Shown in pieces: positions 25,301 to 36,980 of a stretch of DNA of 64,000 nucleotides (its first letter is position 1; the number at the start of each line of letters is the position of its first letter). Source of the stretch: Paramecium pentaurelia. Taxonomy: Eukaryota; Ciliophora; Oligohymenophorea; Peniculida; Parameciidae. A program made the position numbers and the translations under genes. The notes beneath the pieces are model-generated. The model was not told the origin of the DNA, ran no database searches, and saw nothing but the letters and a program-made list of their open reading frames with translations. The DNA lies in the NCBI GenBank assembly GCA_905183005.1, contig CAJJDO010000013.1, forward strand, positions 51,728-115,727, in the 5' to 3' direction.

Positions 25301-28300
25301 AATTATAGCAATATTTAGCCATTTAAAAGTAAGGATCAAGAATAACATTTGAATTTGATATTGTTTTGATACATTTCTTAGTATATATTCTATTTTTTTC
25401 GTTTATCTTAAACTTCGAATTTAGTTTCTATTAAATATTAAGAATAATTACATATATTTCTGTTTCAGACCTTTCCTGACAAATTTGACATAATTTTGGA
25501 CATCCAGTACATTAGCCAAATTCTTCACTAAGAATAGGCTAATAATGAGAATTTAATGGGCATTAGGCACAATAAAATCTTTTGATATAAGTTGAATATT
25601 AACAATCCATGCATTTTGAATCACAAAATTTTATACAATTAATTGAAGGATCTAAGGAGTATCCTTCATTACATTCAATTTAAAATTCCTTTTAATAAGA
25701 GCTTGTATAAAATCTTGAATAAAAATAGTAATTTGGTAAGAATTTCATCATAAAACTCTATATTCTTTATATCCAACCATCTCTAAAAGCATCCACACCT
25801 TCGATTACAATTTTTGCATCTACTAAAGTGTTTGGATAACAATATCCAAATCTGATAGAACTTGTAAACCCACTTTTACAAATTATACATTTAACAATAG
25901 ATAAATTATTAAAAATACATTATAAGCAGTTTTATATAAACCTTTCACAATTATTTATTTCTAGAGCTACACTAAAATCAGTGTATGATAAAGTGCATAT
26001 TTCTTAATTTTACAAATTTACATATGACCTTAAACAATTAGGTAAAGTAGGTTATTGGTAAAGGCATTCACCAATATTAAAATCAAAAATAAAATCTTAA
26101 TTACAAAGTGCACATCCTATACCTAAATTTTCATCAAATGGAAATTATTCAAAGTCTGCATATAAAGTGCATTTGGATAAATCAATTTTATTATATTCAA
26201 AACAATATTAGCAATATTTAATTGGACATAATTTACATTCTCCAATTGAGTTGAAATAATAAGGAGAAAGACAATATGTTAACGATAAATTATTTTTATT
26301 TCTTGTACATATTCCATTTTATAAATTAAAAGTTGAAGTACATTATATACATTTAATTTCTGTTATTTCAATAGAACATACTAAGCAATTTGGAAATTTA
26401 CATTCATAACATAATCTTTAATCAATTTCTTCATTTATTTCATCAAATTCATCATCAAGAATCCATCGATTAAGCTAGCAAAATGCTTTAAATTTTAATA
26501 AAATTAATTCATAGATGTAAAATGTACTATCAATATTCGATATTGGGTATTTATTACAATATCTACAAATTTAAGATATTTAACCGTCATAAATATATTA
26601 AAGTTATTCTTCTTCTAATATTGTTTAAGCTGTATTTCCATTTGGATTTATATAAATAGTTGTTTAACAATACGGATTTTAACTCCATCCTTTGACATTT
26701 TTTATGCATTCTAAACAGGTTATCAATTTATCAGAGATAATTGAAGGACTATATCATTAATAAATTAATACCATTTATGACATGTTTCATCAGATTCAAA
26801 ATAACCAAATTAACATAAATTAAAGTTTGGTAATGAAGTAACTATTAATTTTAAATTAGTGTGAGATATACAATTTTAATTAATTTGATCATCTAAATAA
26901 TCATATGGACATATGCATGTTTTATATTATGGTAGATATATTCTCTTTGATATTTCAGAACATTATAAACAATCAGTTTAAGTTGGACCATCACATTCTA
27001 AACAAGTATAATGACAATTTTATTATTCTATTTTTTATTAGCAATTAAAAAATAATTAATTTCTGGTTTAAATATCTAGATAATTGTTAAAGAATTTCAT
27101 TAAATTTCCATACAATAATTTATATTATACATTATGAAATTATTTGACATTAAATGAAACAGAATATTCATAAACATCATAAGAATCAAAATATTTAATT
27201 TAAATATTAATTTTATCCTATACTAAGTTAACAAATAAACTATGCCATAGAGTTATTTTGTGATTTAATTCAAACTCTTAATTAATAATAAAAGTATTTA
27301 AATTATTAGTAAAATCCAAAGTAATAGAAGGAAACTTATAACTATAAGTTGTAATAATTAATTTATTACTATAGGGAGATATCTTATAGAATAATTGAAA
27401 TGGTGCTAAATTAGAATTTGATAATTATTCAGTTTCAAAATTAGCCATCAACTTTAAAAATTGATAAGTAAATTTATCATCAACTTAATGAATTGCGTTT
27501 ATTTTATACCAACCAGATAAGATAAAGGAATCACAATTTATATTTTCTGAAATGAAGGTTTTTTTATCCAAAAATATTATATCTTAATCTTATAATTTCG
27601 GTTAACTGTTTTTTAAACAGTTACATTTAAAGTTCACACGAATTGAACTTTGTTTAAAATAAATTTAATAGTCTTGTCCTTATCCATAGGGAATTAAACT
27701 TGTTAAATTTTTTCCATTTGCTACTTAATAAATACTTCCTGGAAAATATGAAAATTTTGATCCATTTTCTATTGATTCAATATTTGAATTTTGTACAATA
27801 AGACCACCACCTATGGTCATAATTAAATTTTCTTTATTGAATATATCTGCATTCATTTTTTCATAAAGTAATAGTTGATCTCCTTTAACTATTAAATATT
27901 CCATTTTACTAATTGATGGTCGATATATTAATGAAAAATAATACCAACAGTTTTCATATTCAAATGGGTCAATATCTAATTTAATCAGATTTTATTATTT
28001 TTCATTAGCATTGAAGGATAGAAACTTTGAGATGGTCTTAGTTTCAGGATAAAGGCAATCATAAGAAATTAGTTACAAATTTGTTGAAGTTTAACCTATT
28101 AAAGTCAAATAAAGAAAGCAATCACTATCCATTAATCCAACATGTCCTACTTATTATATTATACTTTAGGGAGTGTATTGTGACCAAATTCCAATGAATA
28201 TTCCCTTATTATCTGTATATTCATTGTTCACTTCTAGGATAGTTTTGAAAATTTAATAAAATGTATTCATCTTAGTCATATATAAAGATTGAAGAGTCTC

Positions 28301-28339
28301 CAAATATGAAAAGACAATTAACATTTAAAATATCTTCAT
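19370..28339 (-). CDS. Giant secreted/membrane Cys-rich protein (furin-like/GFR Cys-rich, C-terminal membrane segments)
   Basis: The start at 28339 gives a signal-like peptide (MKIFQMLIVFSYLETLQS). The first ~450 residues are beta-rich. After them come many CxxC pairs resembling growth-factor-receptor Cys-rich regions (CLECDGPTQTDCLQCSE). A very long Asn/Ser-rich beta-helix-like part follows. Near the C-terminus there is a second Cys cluster (CKGGWKVGHELCSIGHLGG, then LCEECDK) and several hydrophobic segments. The recognisable family region ends near 19640 with INNCKQLLLTSQQHFRNDL. The frame stays open to TGA at 19370, but this last stretch is less convincing. Placed introns: 21063-21087 (ends AAG), 20924-20949 and 20553-20574. 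The total is not a multiple of three, so at least one more intron or shift is unplaced. It is probably a cell-surface protein; ligand unknown. Confidence 0.75.
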
Positions 28340-28580
28340 TATTATAATAATTAATTTGATTCAAATATTTATTAATCCTTAAAAATTATATCTGTTTAAT
28401 ATTATTTTTCATTAAAATAGTTAAATATCAAGTATTTTCTATTTCATTTTTGTTGAATGATACTAAATGATTAATAATCCTATATATATCCTTTTATATC
28501 TAATTAATATAAGAAATTCAGATTTTATAAATATAAATAAATCTAAATATTATTTTTATAATTATAATATAAAAAATTTG
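28340..28580. other. Divergent intergenic region
   Basis: This 241-bp AT-rich stretch lies between the minus-strand giant gene and the plus-strand small gene, so it presumably holds both promoters. No recognisable motif. Confidence 0.5.
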
Positions 28581-28806
28581 ATGGGAATTTGTTCTTCGAG
28601 AGATAAGAAAAGAAAATCCTATTATTAAATGTCTGATGCAGATAATCCAATAGTATAGCCAATTATTTCTGAGTAGGAGTTATGTGTTAAGGATTTTATA
28701 AAATCTTTTGATGAATTAAACAATCTATTTTAAAAAGTAAATATTAATTGAATGTCTTTAGTTAGCATAGGATTTTAATCCAAAAATATAAAGTTATGAA
28801 AATTGA
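28581..28806 (+). CDS. Small acylated protein, unknown function
   Basis: It starts MGICSSRDKKRKSYY. Gly2 with Ser6 fits N-myristoylation and Cys4 fits palmitoylation, so it is probably membrane-bound. A 25-nt GTA...TAG intron at 28737-28761 joins FDELNNLFQK to LAQDFNPKIQSYEN before TGA at 28806. About 66 residues, acidic in the middle (QELCVKDFIKSFDEL). Without the intron a TGA would cut it at the junction. No family recognised. Confidence 0.65.
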
Positions 28807-29016
28807 TTCAATCAAGAAATATATATATAATGACAATATGCATTTTCTGAAAATTGATTTAATATTTATTGCTTTTTTTTTTTTAATATAAAATAGTATT
28901 ACATAAAAATAAAATATAGAACATCTTTGAATAATATAAATTAAATTGAATACTAAAAATGATTAAAATTTCTTTAATGTTAAAATGCATTATAATAATA
29001 TTATTACTATATATTA

Positions 29017-30715
29017 ATGTAACCATCTAGCTAAAGCTTAGAAGGATATTAGGAAATCAGAATGAAATTCTCAAGTTCATGGACATTTATGCTTACATCA
29101 TTAGGATTTGCAGCAGGTTTTGGAAGTGTTTGGAGATTTCCATATCGTATAAATTTAATTATAAATTATTGTTTAGTTGTATTTAAGAATGGAGGAGGGA
29201 CATTCTTAATACCATACTTTATATTGGTTTTTACTTTAGCTATTCCATTATTTTTTTTAGAAGTAGGTTTAGGATAATGTAAAGGGATTGGAATGGCACA
29301 TTTATTAGATTTAGAAAAACCTAAGTTAAGAGGATTTGGATATGTCGGAATAGTAATTTGTGCATATATATCTACATATTATGTAAATAATATAATAATT
29401 AATAGAATCTAATAATGGCATATTCTTTGAGATATTTATGGGAATCATTTAAATATCCTATTCCATGGTTAGAGAGTATTGTTGAATAGAATAAACCATT
29501 TTCAAGAGATTATTTCTATGATTCTATAGTTTAGATGTCAACTTCTATTACAGATTTAAGTAATTTAAATTTGTAATATATTAGATCATGTAATTTGGAG
29601 TCTGTTTATTGCTTATATAGTATCATTAATAATAGTATACTTTTGTATAAAGTATATATATTTAATATTAAATTTATTAGAGAAGGAGTTGAGACTTCAG
29701 GAAAAATAGCTATAGTAACAGCCACTTCACCTTATATTTTATTAGTGATTTTATTAATAAGAGGTTTAATGTTAGAGGGTTCAATAGATGGAATTTATTA
29801 TTTATTTAAACCAGACTTTGTTAAATTATTTAATCCATCAGTTTGGGTAGATGCTGCAAATTAAGTTATATTTTAAATGTCAGTTGGATAAGCTATACTT
29901 TGTTTATATGGAAGTTATAGAAAGAAAGAAGATAATTTACCTAATTTTTCTTTTGCTATTCCAATATTAACAGCATTATGTGGAATGTTAGCCGGTTTGG
30001 TCGTATTCAGTTATATTGGACATGTTAGTTTTAAATATAATGTTTCAATTTAATAATTACCTGTATTTATGAGAACGATAATTAGTTATCTGGTCCTGAT
30101 TTGGCATTTGTTTTATATCCAGCAATTTTAGCTTAGATGCCAATGCCAAATTTATGGTGTATATTATTCTTTTTAGTATTATTATTATTGGGAATTGATA
30201 CTTAATTTGGATTTGTAGATGGAATTGCAGGAACAATTGAAGATATTTATTTAGGAGAAGTGATAGTTTTTGGAAATAAATTAACTGTTTAATAAGTTAG
30301 ATTATGTGTTTGCAGTATTTTAGGAATGATAGGTTTAATTTATTGTACAGATATTGGATTTTATTTATTAAGTTTTGTTGATACTTTTGGAACTAATCTT
30401 TCATTTATGTTAGGAGTATTATTTGAAGTATTTTATTTTGGATCAAAGGAGAGATTTGAATAATTTAAGATAGATTTAGAGAAATATGGTAATCATGTAC
30501 CTTGGTTAGTTGAATTTTCATTAACAAAATTATGTCATTATACTGTTGTTGTATTACTAATAATATCAATTATCTCTTAAATAAAAAGTTCTCTTGATTA
30601 TTCAATTTATGTTGTTCTGATTGGATGGATTATCTCTTTCTCACCATTTATTGCTGCCATTAAAATTTACATAGAGTAATATTTTTAACTTAATATAAAA
30701 GAAATCGTAATATGA
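29017..30715 (+). CDS. Sodium:neurotransmitter symporter family (SNF/SLC6) transporter
   Basis: About 522 residues. TM1 carries the family signature: LTSLGFAAGFGSVWRFPY, then FKNGGGTFLIPY. Further landmarks are SPYILLVILLIRG, PVFSYIGH-like VVFSYIGH and DTQFGFVDG, with around eleven to twelve hydrophobic segments. It would cotransport sodium with an amino acid or amine across a membrane; the substrate is not deducible. Introns at 29147-29176, 29383-29405, 29560-29584, 29652-29680 and 30063-30085 (23-30 nt) restore one frame, and the coding total is a multiple of three. The start at 29017 gives MQPSSQSLEGYQEIR before TM1; ATG at 29062 is an alternative. A 19-nt GTA...TAG candidate at the stop could extend the C-terminus by about 20 residues, which I consider less likely. 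Confidence 0.9.
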
Positions 30716-30850
30716 TTGATATTAGTAAGACTGGTTTAGATATAGAGTTATTGACAAAATAAGTATAATAATGATTTTTTAATTTTTATTGTGTAACCAT
30801 TTTATATTTAGAAATATTACAATTATTATATTATAAGTAGTTAAATTAGA

Positions 30851-32141
30851 ATGGGAGCTAATTGTTCAAATTGTAATTAATGTTAAAAAGATAAAATGGA
30901 ATTAAATAACGAAGTAGAAGTGACTAAAAAGTCAGAAAGTCATAAAGTATCATCCTTTTCACAATAATCATCGAACAGTTTAATCGATGGTGTAATTAAA
31001 TTGAAATTTATTGAAAGAATGATTTAAAGTAGACAAAGTGCACTCCTAAAGAATAAAAGAACACAAAGTTTTCGGTATTCTCAGATGATCAAGAGAAAGA
31101 AAAAAATAAACAGAATAAACTAAATGATAAGGCAATTGTGATATAGAAAAATTGGAAAGCTCATAAAGCTAGAGAAAGTTATAAAGAAGTCAAAAAATCA
31201 TTATCAGAGTCATAAAAAGCAAATGAAAAGCAATAATAATAATAATAATAATAAAATGATTAAGCTACAGTAGCCAGTAAGGATAAAAAGAAATACTTTA
31301 ACTCATTAGAATTTGGAAGTATTATTAGAAATTATTAAAATAATAGTGAATAATACGAATAATGTTTAATCTAGGGAGAAACGACCACTTTTTGTATTTA
31401 AAAGTGGTGCCACTTATGAAGGAGAATGGGTGGGAAATAAAAGAGATGGAAAAGGTGTTTAAATTTGGCCTGATGGAGCTAGATATGATGGAGAATGGGT
31501 TGATAATAAAGCCTGTGGAAAAGGTAGTTTCTATCATGTAGATGGTGATTCTTATATTGGAGAATGGGCAGATGATAGAGCCAATGGTTATGGAGTTTAT
31601 AGATAAAGCAATGGAGCTGTATATGAAGGATATTGGCGAAATGATTAATAACATGGAAAAGGAGAGGAGAAATGTAATAAATTTAAATTAATAAATTTAG
31701 GGTCTGATTTATCTAGTTATAAAGGGGATTATTTTGAGGGTAAAAAATAAGGGAAAGGAAAGTATATGTGGCCAGATGGGAGTTATTTTGAAGGAGATTG
31801 GTTTGAGAATAAGATAAATGGATATGTAATGATTATTATGTTGATGTAATTAGGGAGAATATTATTGGTCAGATGGAAGAATATATAAAGGGTCATGGTA
31901 AAATAATAAAATGCATGGAGAAGGTGTATATTAATGGGCTGATGGGAGAATATATCATGGTTCTTATGTAGATGATAAAAAATAAGGGATTGGAAAATAT
32001 AAGTGGCCAGATGGGAGATAATATGTTGGAGAATGGTATGATGGTAAATAACATGGAAAAGGAAAATACATATTACCAGATGGAAAGACTAAATTTGGAA
32101 TATGGGATTAAGGTAGGAGATTAAAATGGACTGAAGAATGA
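30851..32141 (+). CDS. MORN-repeat protein with IQ motif and acylated N-terminus
   Basis: Starts MGANCSNCNQCQKD, an N-myristoylation (Gly2, Ser6) and palmitoylation type terminus. Then a basic linker, an IQ-like motif (AIVIQKNWKAHKARESYKE) for calmodulin, and a TAA-encoded poly-Gln or, in the neighbouring frame, an AAT poly-Asn stretch. About ten MORN repeats follow from KSGATYEGEWVGNKRDGKGV to the end (GEWYDGKQHGKGKY). MORN proteins in ciliates usually sit at membranes or the cytoskeleton. A certain intron lies at 31826-31853 (28 nt). Two upstream frame changes fit introns ending AAG (26 nt near 30989-31014, 22 nt near 31218-31239); the second has an atypical GTC donor. With these the coding length is a multiple of three (404 residues). 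Confidence 0.85.
31232..31254 (+). repeat. (TAA)n microsatellite inside coding sequence
   Basis: Seven to eight tandem TAA units lie in the MORN gene linker. They encode Gln in one frame and Asn (AAT) in the neighbouring frame, so length or phase changes alter a flexible linker only. Confidence 0.9.
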
Positions 32142-32183
32142 ATTAATCAATAATATTTTTATCATTTCTTTTTATAATGAGAT

Positions 32184-33152
32184 TCATCTAAAATGTTGTT
32201 ACATACTCCATGAATGGTTTTGCTATAAAATAATATTAATTAAATATTACCTTTTGGTTTATTATGTTTATTAAGTAGCCTATTTAGTATTATCATTTTA
32301 ATTTTTATTAATAATTAATTTTTAGATATTGTACATTTTAATATAAGAGTAGCTATTCTATGATTTTAATAATGATTGGCTTTTATCAATGATCCTTTCT
32401 TGTGATGATTGTGATTTGTTTCTGTCATCTTTTCTATTTGAAGGAGGATTATGGATAGTATTATTTTGATTAGAGGCATTATTTTTTAATGGTAATCCTT
32501 TGCCTGGAATATAACTTATATGTTAAGTGTTAGCACTTCTACGTTCACGATTGATAGGTTCTTAAGATGTATTTTTATTAGGTATTTATTAATCTTAATA
32601 AGTGATCAAGTTTGATTGATGTTAACGATGATAGATCTGATTACCCATAATATAAGATTTCTTAATAATATTAGGACTTCCTTCTCTTTATTAAGACTAA
32701 TTAGATGGTTTCTTTTCCATTTCTTTTGAGGATAAGAAATTTAATTGTAGAGTTGATGCTTTACGATCTTACTTTAAAGAATATTATAATTATTGTACTT
32801 CTATTTATTATTTTTCTTATTCGAGCTATTCAATCTTCTCTTAGAGATTATCAGCATAAAGTTTCATCTACTACTCTAACTACAATTATGCTAACTTAGA
32901 TACCCTAACATGAGAACGAATTTCTGCTTCAGCTTTTTAAACAGCCTTCTCTAATTCATCATATTCGAGGCTTTTATTTTGAGATACTAATTCGAGTAGT
33001 ATATATATGTGAAGTTTGAGTATATTAAGAATCTCCTATGTACTCTACTCCTTAGTCACAGCTGGTTCTTATCTAAGTGCGCTGCAAATCTACATAACCT
33101 TCTAAATACTTACGTCTGTCACCATTTGCAACAATTATTCATTGATACTCAT
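32184..33152 (-). CDS. Coiled-coil protein, unknown function
   Basis: One frame is clearly coding from about 33000 to TGA at 32184. A helical Leu/Gln/Glu-rich part (LEYDELEKAVQKAEAEIRSH, QLEQQMKLYADNLQEKIEQL) leads into a polar Ser/Asn/Arg-rich tail. The N-terminal part is uncertain. From ATG 33152 the same frame stays open (MSINEQLLQMVTDVS). The alternative frame gives better-looking protein (NGDRRKYLEGYVDLQRTQIR, TSCDQGVEYIGDSQYTQ) between about 33130 and 33010. I could not find an intron that joins it. Either a frameshift or an odd intron lies near 33010. Its stop is 43 bp from that of the convergent MORN gene. Confidence 0.6.
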
Positions 33153-33809
33153 TTGTGATAATTTAATATTAAATATCATATTTACACCATCACTTTAATA
33201 GATATACTTATTATAATCATACAAATTATCTCATTTATTCTCTCATATATGAACATTTAAATCTCTCATAATTCTTATCAATATAAACAATAATCATTAA
33301 AATATATAGAGAATTACTATCCAAATTATTTACAATCTTTAATAATTAAATTATAATTTAACCTTAGAAATAATCCTTACCAAGATCTAAACCTAAACAT
33401 GTTCCTCAAAAATAACATAATCTTTCTTAATGTTAATATCCTCAAAAGATAGAACATCTGATATCATAATCATTGATAAATGATCAAATACAATTTCAAA
33501 TTTAATAATGAAATATTAATGTACCTAATTTCTGTTTTTATATAGATTGTTAAGAATCCAAACTCATTTAATACATTTAGAATATTTTTTGTAAGATAAT
33601 TATTTTTATCCCAGTATAATATAATTTCATTAACATAATCTAATACTACTTTTTTGTCTTTAATAATGTTCTTTATTATGAAATGTGACATCATAAATAT
33701 ATTTAAATCCAAAACATGAAATATGATACGATTTCCTATTACGTATTATTTGCCTTATAAATAAATATCTAAGAAATATAATAATCATTTATTTGGCTCA
33801 CATTCCCCA
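33153..33809. other. Intergenic stretch with a possible gene fragment
   Basis: On the minus strand 33470-33712 is open from ATG to a true TGA (MDLNIFMMSHFIIKNIIKDK ..., including DYVNEIILYWDKNNYL). Its composition is coding-like but it contains almost no Gln. Downstream pieces such as DVLSFEDINIKKDYVIFEEH suggest continuation through unplaced introns. It could be a small gene or a relic; not resolved. Confidence 0.35.
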
Positions 33810-34588
33810 ATGCTTAACTAAGCTTTTCTCTTTACAGTACTTGAGGAACGCTTCCACAAAATCTACCTAGGGAATGTTCTTGTTTTAGAATCTATTCAAT
33901 ACTTCAAATTAAAGAACATTAGAACTATAATAGTTGTTGGATAATAAAATCATACTAAATTTACAGAGTATGCTACTTATCATGTAGTATTGATAAAATT
34001 ATCTAGAGAGTAGATGATAACGTAGGAGAGGCAATTAAGACTTTTGAAAAGACTTGCTAACTGATTTAAAACGAAATCAAACGTTCTTCTGTATTAATAT
34101 GTTGTTAGAATGGATTAAATTGGAGTGCAGCTGTAATGATAGCATATTTAATAAATACAAAAAAATGGTAATATGAGAAGGCATTTTATCATATAAAATC
34201 TATGAAAAGTTTAGTAAATCCATCACTAGCACTTAAAAAATAATTGATTTTATTCAATAATAAAGTACATAATGCTAAAACATTTAATCAAGAAAACAAG
34301 ATAAATCAATCTAATTTAATTGTCCCATCAAAGTTCTAATAAAGAATTATAGAGCAAAGTGAAAAATTGTAATATTTAGATGATTCTATATAATCAAAAG
34401 AAGAAAGAAATTCAACGAATTCTAATTAATGTGATAAAACTCCTAATTTTTATTCCCCAAAAAATAATAATAATATCATTAAGAAAAATTTTACATAATC
34501 TGATACAAAAATAATGAAAAAATAGAGTATAACAAAATTGGTAAGACATATAAGAAATTATACATTCTAAATTGATGATGGAAATAAT

Positions 34589-34621
<33 letters not shown>

Positions 34622-34771
34622 CTTTATCTTAATAATAATAATAATTTTATTAATTAACCAATTATAACTAATTCCCCAAAATTCAAAGAAGAAGTAGAAG
34701 AACCTGTTGTTTTTAGACATAGAAGAAGAAGATTTGCACATAGAACTAAAAGTGCTATCAATTATGTTTGA
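33810..34771 (+). CDS. Dual-specificity phosphatase-like protein with altered active site
   Basis: About 312 residues; ATG at 33810, one 23-nt intron at 33984-34006, total a multiple of three. The N-terminal half follows the DSP fold: FHKIYLGNVLVLES, KLKNIRTIIVVGQQNH, RVDDNVGEAIKTF and the loop VLICCQNGLNWSAAVMIAYL. A working DSP needs HCx5R here. The Cys is present but His is Cys and the phosphate-binding Arg is Trp (TGG). It is therefore probably a pseudophosphatase that binds phosphoproteins or an MAP kinase rather than dephosphorylating them. The C-terminal half is polar with a poly-Asn tract and a basic end (FRHRRRRFAHRTKSAINYV). Sequencing error at one base (AGG or CGG to TGG) is the main alternative. 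Confidence 0.8.
34591..34620 (+). repeat. (AAT)n microsatellite encoding poly-Asn
   Basis: About ten AAT units lie in the C-terminal half of the phosphatase-like gene and encode an Asn run; a second short AAT run follows near 34635. Confidence 0.9.
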
Positions 34772-34860
34772 TTTATTAAGTGTTTAAATATATAATTTAA
34801 TTTCTAAATGGTTGTAATAATCAGTATATTCGTTATATTATAATTTAAAATTAAAAAAAT

Positions 34861-36953
34861 ATGTTAGATAATTACTAGTGTCCAAGCAAATAACATTATT
34901 TATAGAAAAATATACAAAAGAAATATCAAGATGATTCAGTAAATGATTCTAATTCAATTAAATTAACTCCTAATGTTAGAAATCAAATGTTAGGAGTATC
35001 TAAAATATCAGACATTAAAGTCTATAATGATTATTCTATTGATTCATAGATATTTGATAAGAGCAGCATCTTAGAATAATCATTAGAATAAGAACTCAGA
35101 ATATGGAAGGAACAATATAAAGTTGATCCTCAAGTGGTCTAAAAAATAGAATTATGTATTATGATGATAGTTACATTCTAGAAATAAGAAATATAGATAA
35201 TCAAATAACATAATTGGCAACATAATTTGAAATTTGTATCAATTTACAATAAAAAACTTAATCTTATTTTTAAGAATTTCAACAAATTGTTAAAGGAACT
35301 ACTTTTACTAAATTTTCAAGATCTAACAGCAAAAAAACAGCCCTTAGAACAATATTTTATTGTCCATTTTTAAATGCAATATGTTGGAAATCCAAATCAT
35401 CTAAATTTCCTTCATCTAAATAAATTATTCCAATAGATTAGATAATTTAAATACACACTAATTATTAAAAGTAATTTCATTTATTATAATCATAGATATA
35501 AATTATTTAAGAAAAACTTTACAATTCCTAAATAATTTAATGAAGAGTTTTTCTTTGCAATAGAAGGAAGAAATGGATATCGATTAGAATTAATTGCAGA
35601 ATCTAAATAAGAATAAGAATTATATATTAGAATCTTAAATTAATTAGTTGATAATAATTAAAAATCATTTAATAGCTCATTTTTTATTGAATAATATTCA
35701 CAAAATATCAATTAAATTAAAAAGGTATTAATTATTTATATTAAGATTAATAGAATCTAGACACTTCTAAATAATGTTTTATTGAGGCTATAGAAAAATT
35801 ATAATATAATTTCATATAAAACACAACATCTTTATTATAACATGAAAAAGAGAAGAATATCTTATTAAAAAAAAGATCTTGTCATATTATGAATTAAAAT
35901 AAATAATAAATTGATGAATTAGGTTAATAAAATCATTAATAAAAGAAAATGATATAAGAATTATAATTATAGAAGGAATATTATGAATAAAGAATTGTAT
36001 AATTATAAGAATTTTATAATGTAAGAACAATGTAATTTAAAACAAGTTAAAGTCCTTAACTTTCATAAATTAATTAAATCTTAAAAGATATTATAGGATT
36101 AAATGGTGAAAATAGTATATATAATGAATCTTTAATTGATATACAAATCTAATAAATTGATTAATATTAGGATTGTTTGAAAAATCTAAGAAAAGTTCAA
36201 GATATTTTAGTTAATTAATAAAATTTAGAAATCAATTTAAGAACAAAAATGGAAAAGTATTAAAATGAAAATTCTAATTTATAATAATAAATTAAAAAGC
36301 TATAAATTGATATTAATGAATGTGAAGGTATAAATTAAATGTTACAAAAAAAATTAATTGATTTTAATTTAAATATGGAATCAAAAGAAGAATAATTTAA
36401 TACTGTTATTAAGGAGATCTAAAGTTTAAAATAACATTTACCTTGTAGAATGAGCACATCTTAATCATAATCAGAATATTCAATTAAATTGAATGAATAA
36501 GATTAAACTCTTCTTAATTTTTATATTTAGATTATAACATTTCTGTTTTTCATATTAGTTCCAGAAGAATTAAGCAATGAATTTGAATAAATTATGTAAG
36601 GATTCTTTGTTAAAATAAGTACAAAATATGGAGATTTATTATAAATATCTTTATTGATAAAATAAATAAATAAAGTGTATTAAAATTTAGAATAGCAATA
36701 CAAAAATAAAATAGAATAATTATTCAAAGAATAAATATATCATTATTTCAATTATATTCAAAATTCTAATAAAAAAAGTATGCCTTCCCCAACAAGTACT
36801 TAAAATTCAAATAAATTACTTATAGTTGATAAAACATTTTCATCTCCAAATAATAAGATATTTGTTAAGAATAGTGCAAAATTTTATAAGAGAGAAACAT
36901 TCTAATCATTAGATCCTCAATAGATTAAATATTTATCATAATTAGTTAAATGA
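34861..36953 (+). CDS. Large coiled-coil protein, unknown function
   Basis: Reading from ATG at 34861 (MLDNYQCPSKQHYLQKNIQK) to TGA at 36953 with introns at 35156-35181 (26 nt), 35471-35495 (25 nt) and 35725-35753 (29 nt) gives an exact multiple of three, about 670 residues. The middle and C-terminal parts are long coiled coil (QQIDELGQQNHQQKKMIQEL, NLRTKMEKYQNENSNLQQQI). Around 35500-35720 an alternative frame also reads like coiled coil (LQQKEEMDIDQNQLQNLNKN), so the intron model there is the least certain part. No named family. Such proteins in ciliates are often cytoskeletal or basal-body components, but nothing here proves that. Confidence 0.7.
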
Positions 36954-36980
36954 ATAATGAAAATAAATATACACAGACAT

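Noticed and set aside
29017..30715. Gene inactivated by frameshifts (standard-code view shows two short fragments)
   Set aside because: Five introns of 23-30 nt restore a complete SNF protein with total length divisible by three.
30716..30780. Extension of the SNF transporter through a 19-nt intron at its stop
   Set aside because: The extra ~20 residues (DWFRYRVID...) look plausible, but 19 nt is below the intron sizes otherwise seen here; kept only as an alternative.
31325..31654. 109-codon minus-strand frame
   Set aside because: Lies antisense to the MORN repeats, which are clearly coding on the plus strand.
32705..32899. 64-codon plus-strand frame
   Set aside because: Antisense to the coiled-coil gene at 32184-33152.
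34412..34741. 109-codon minus-strand frame with Ile run
   Set aside because: Antisense shadow of the poly-Asn part of the phosphatase-like gene.
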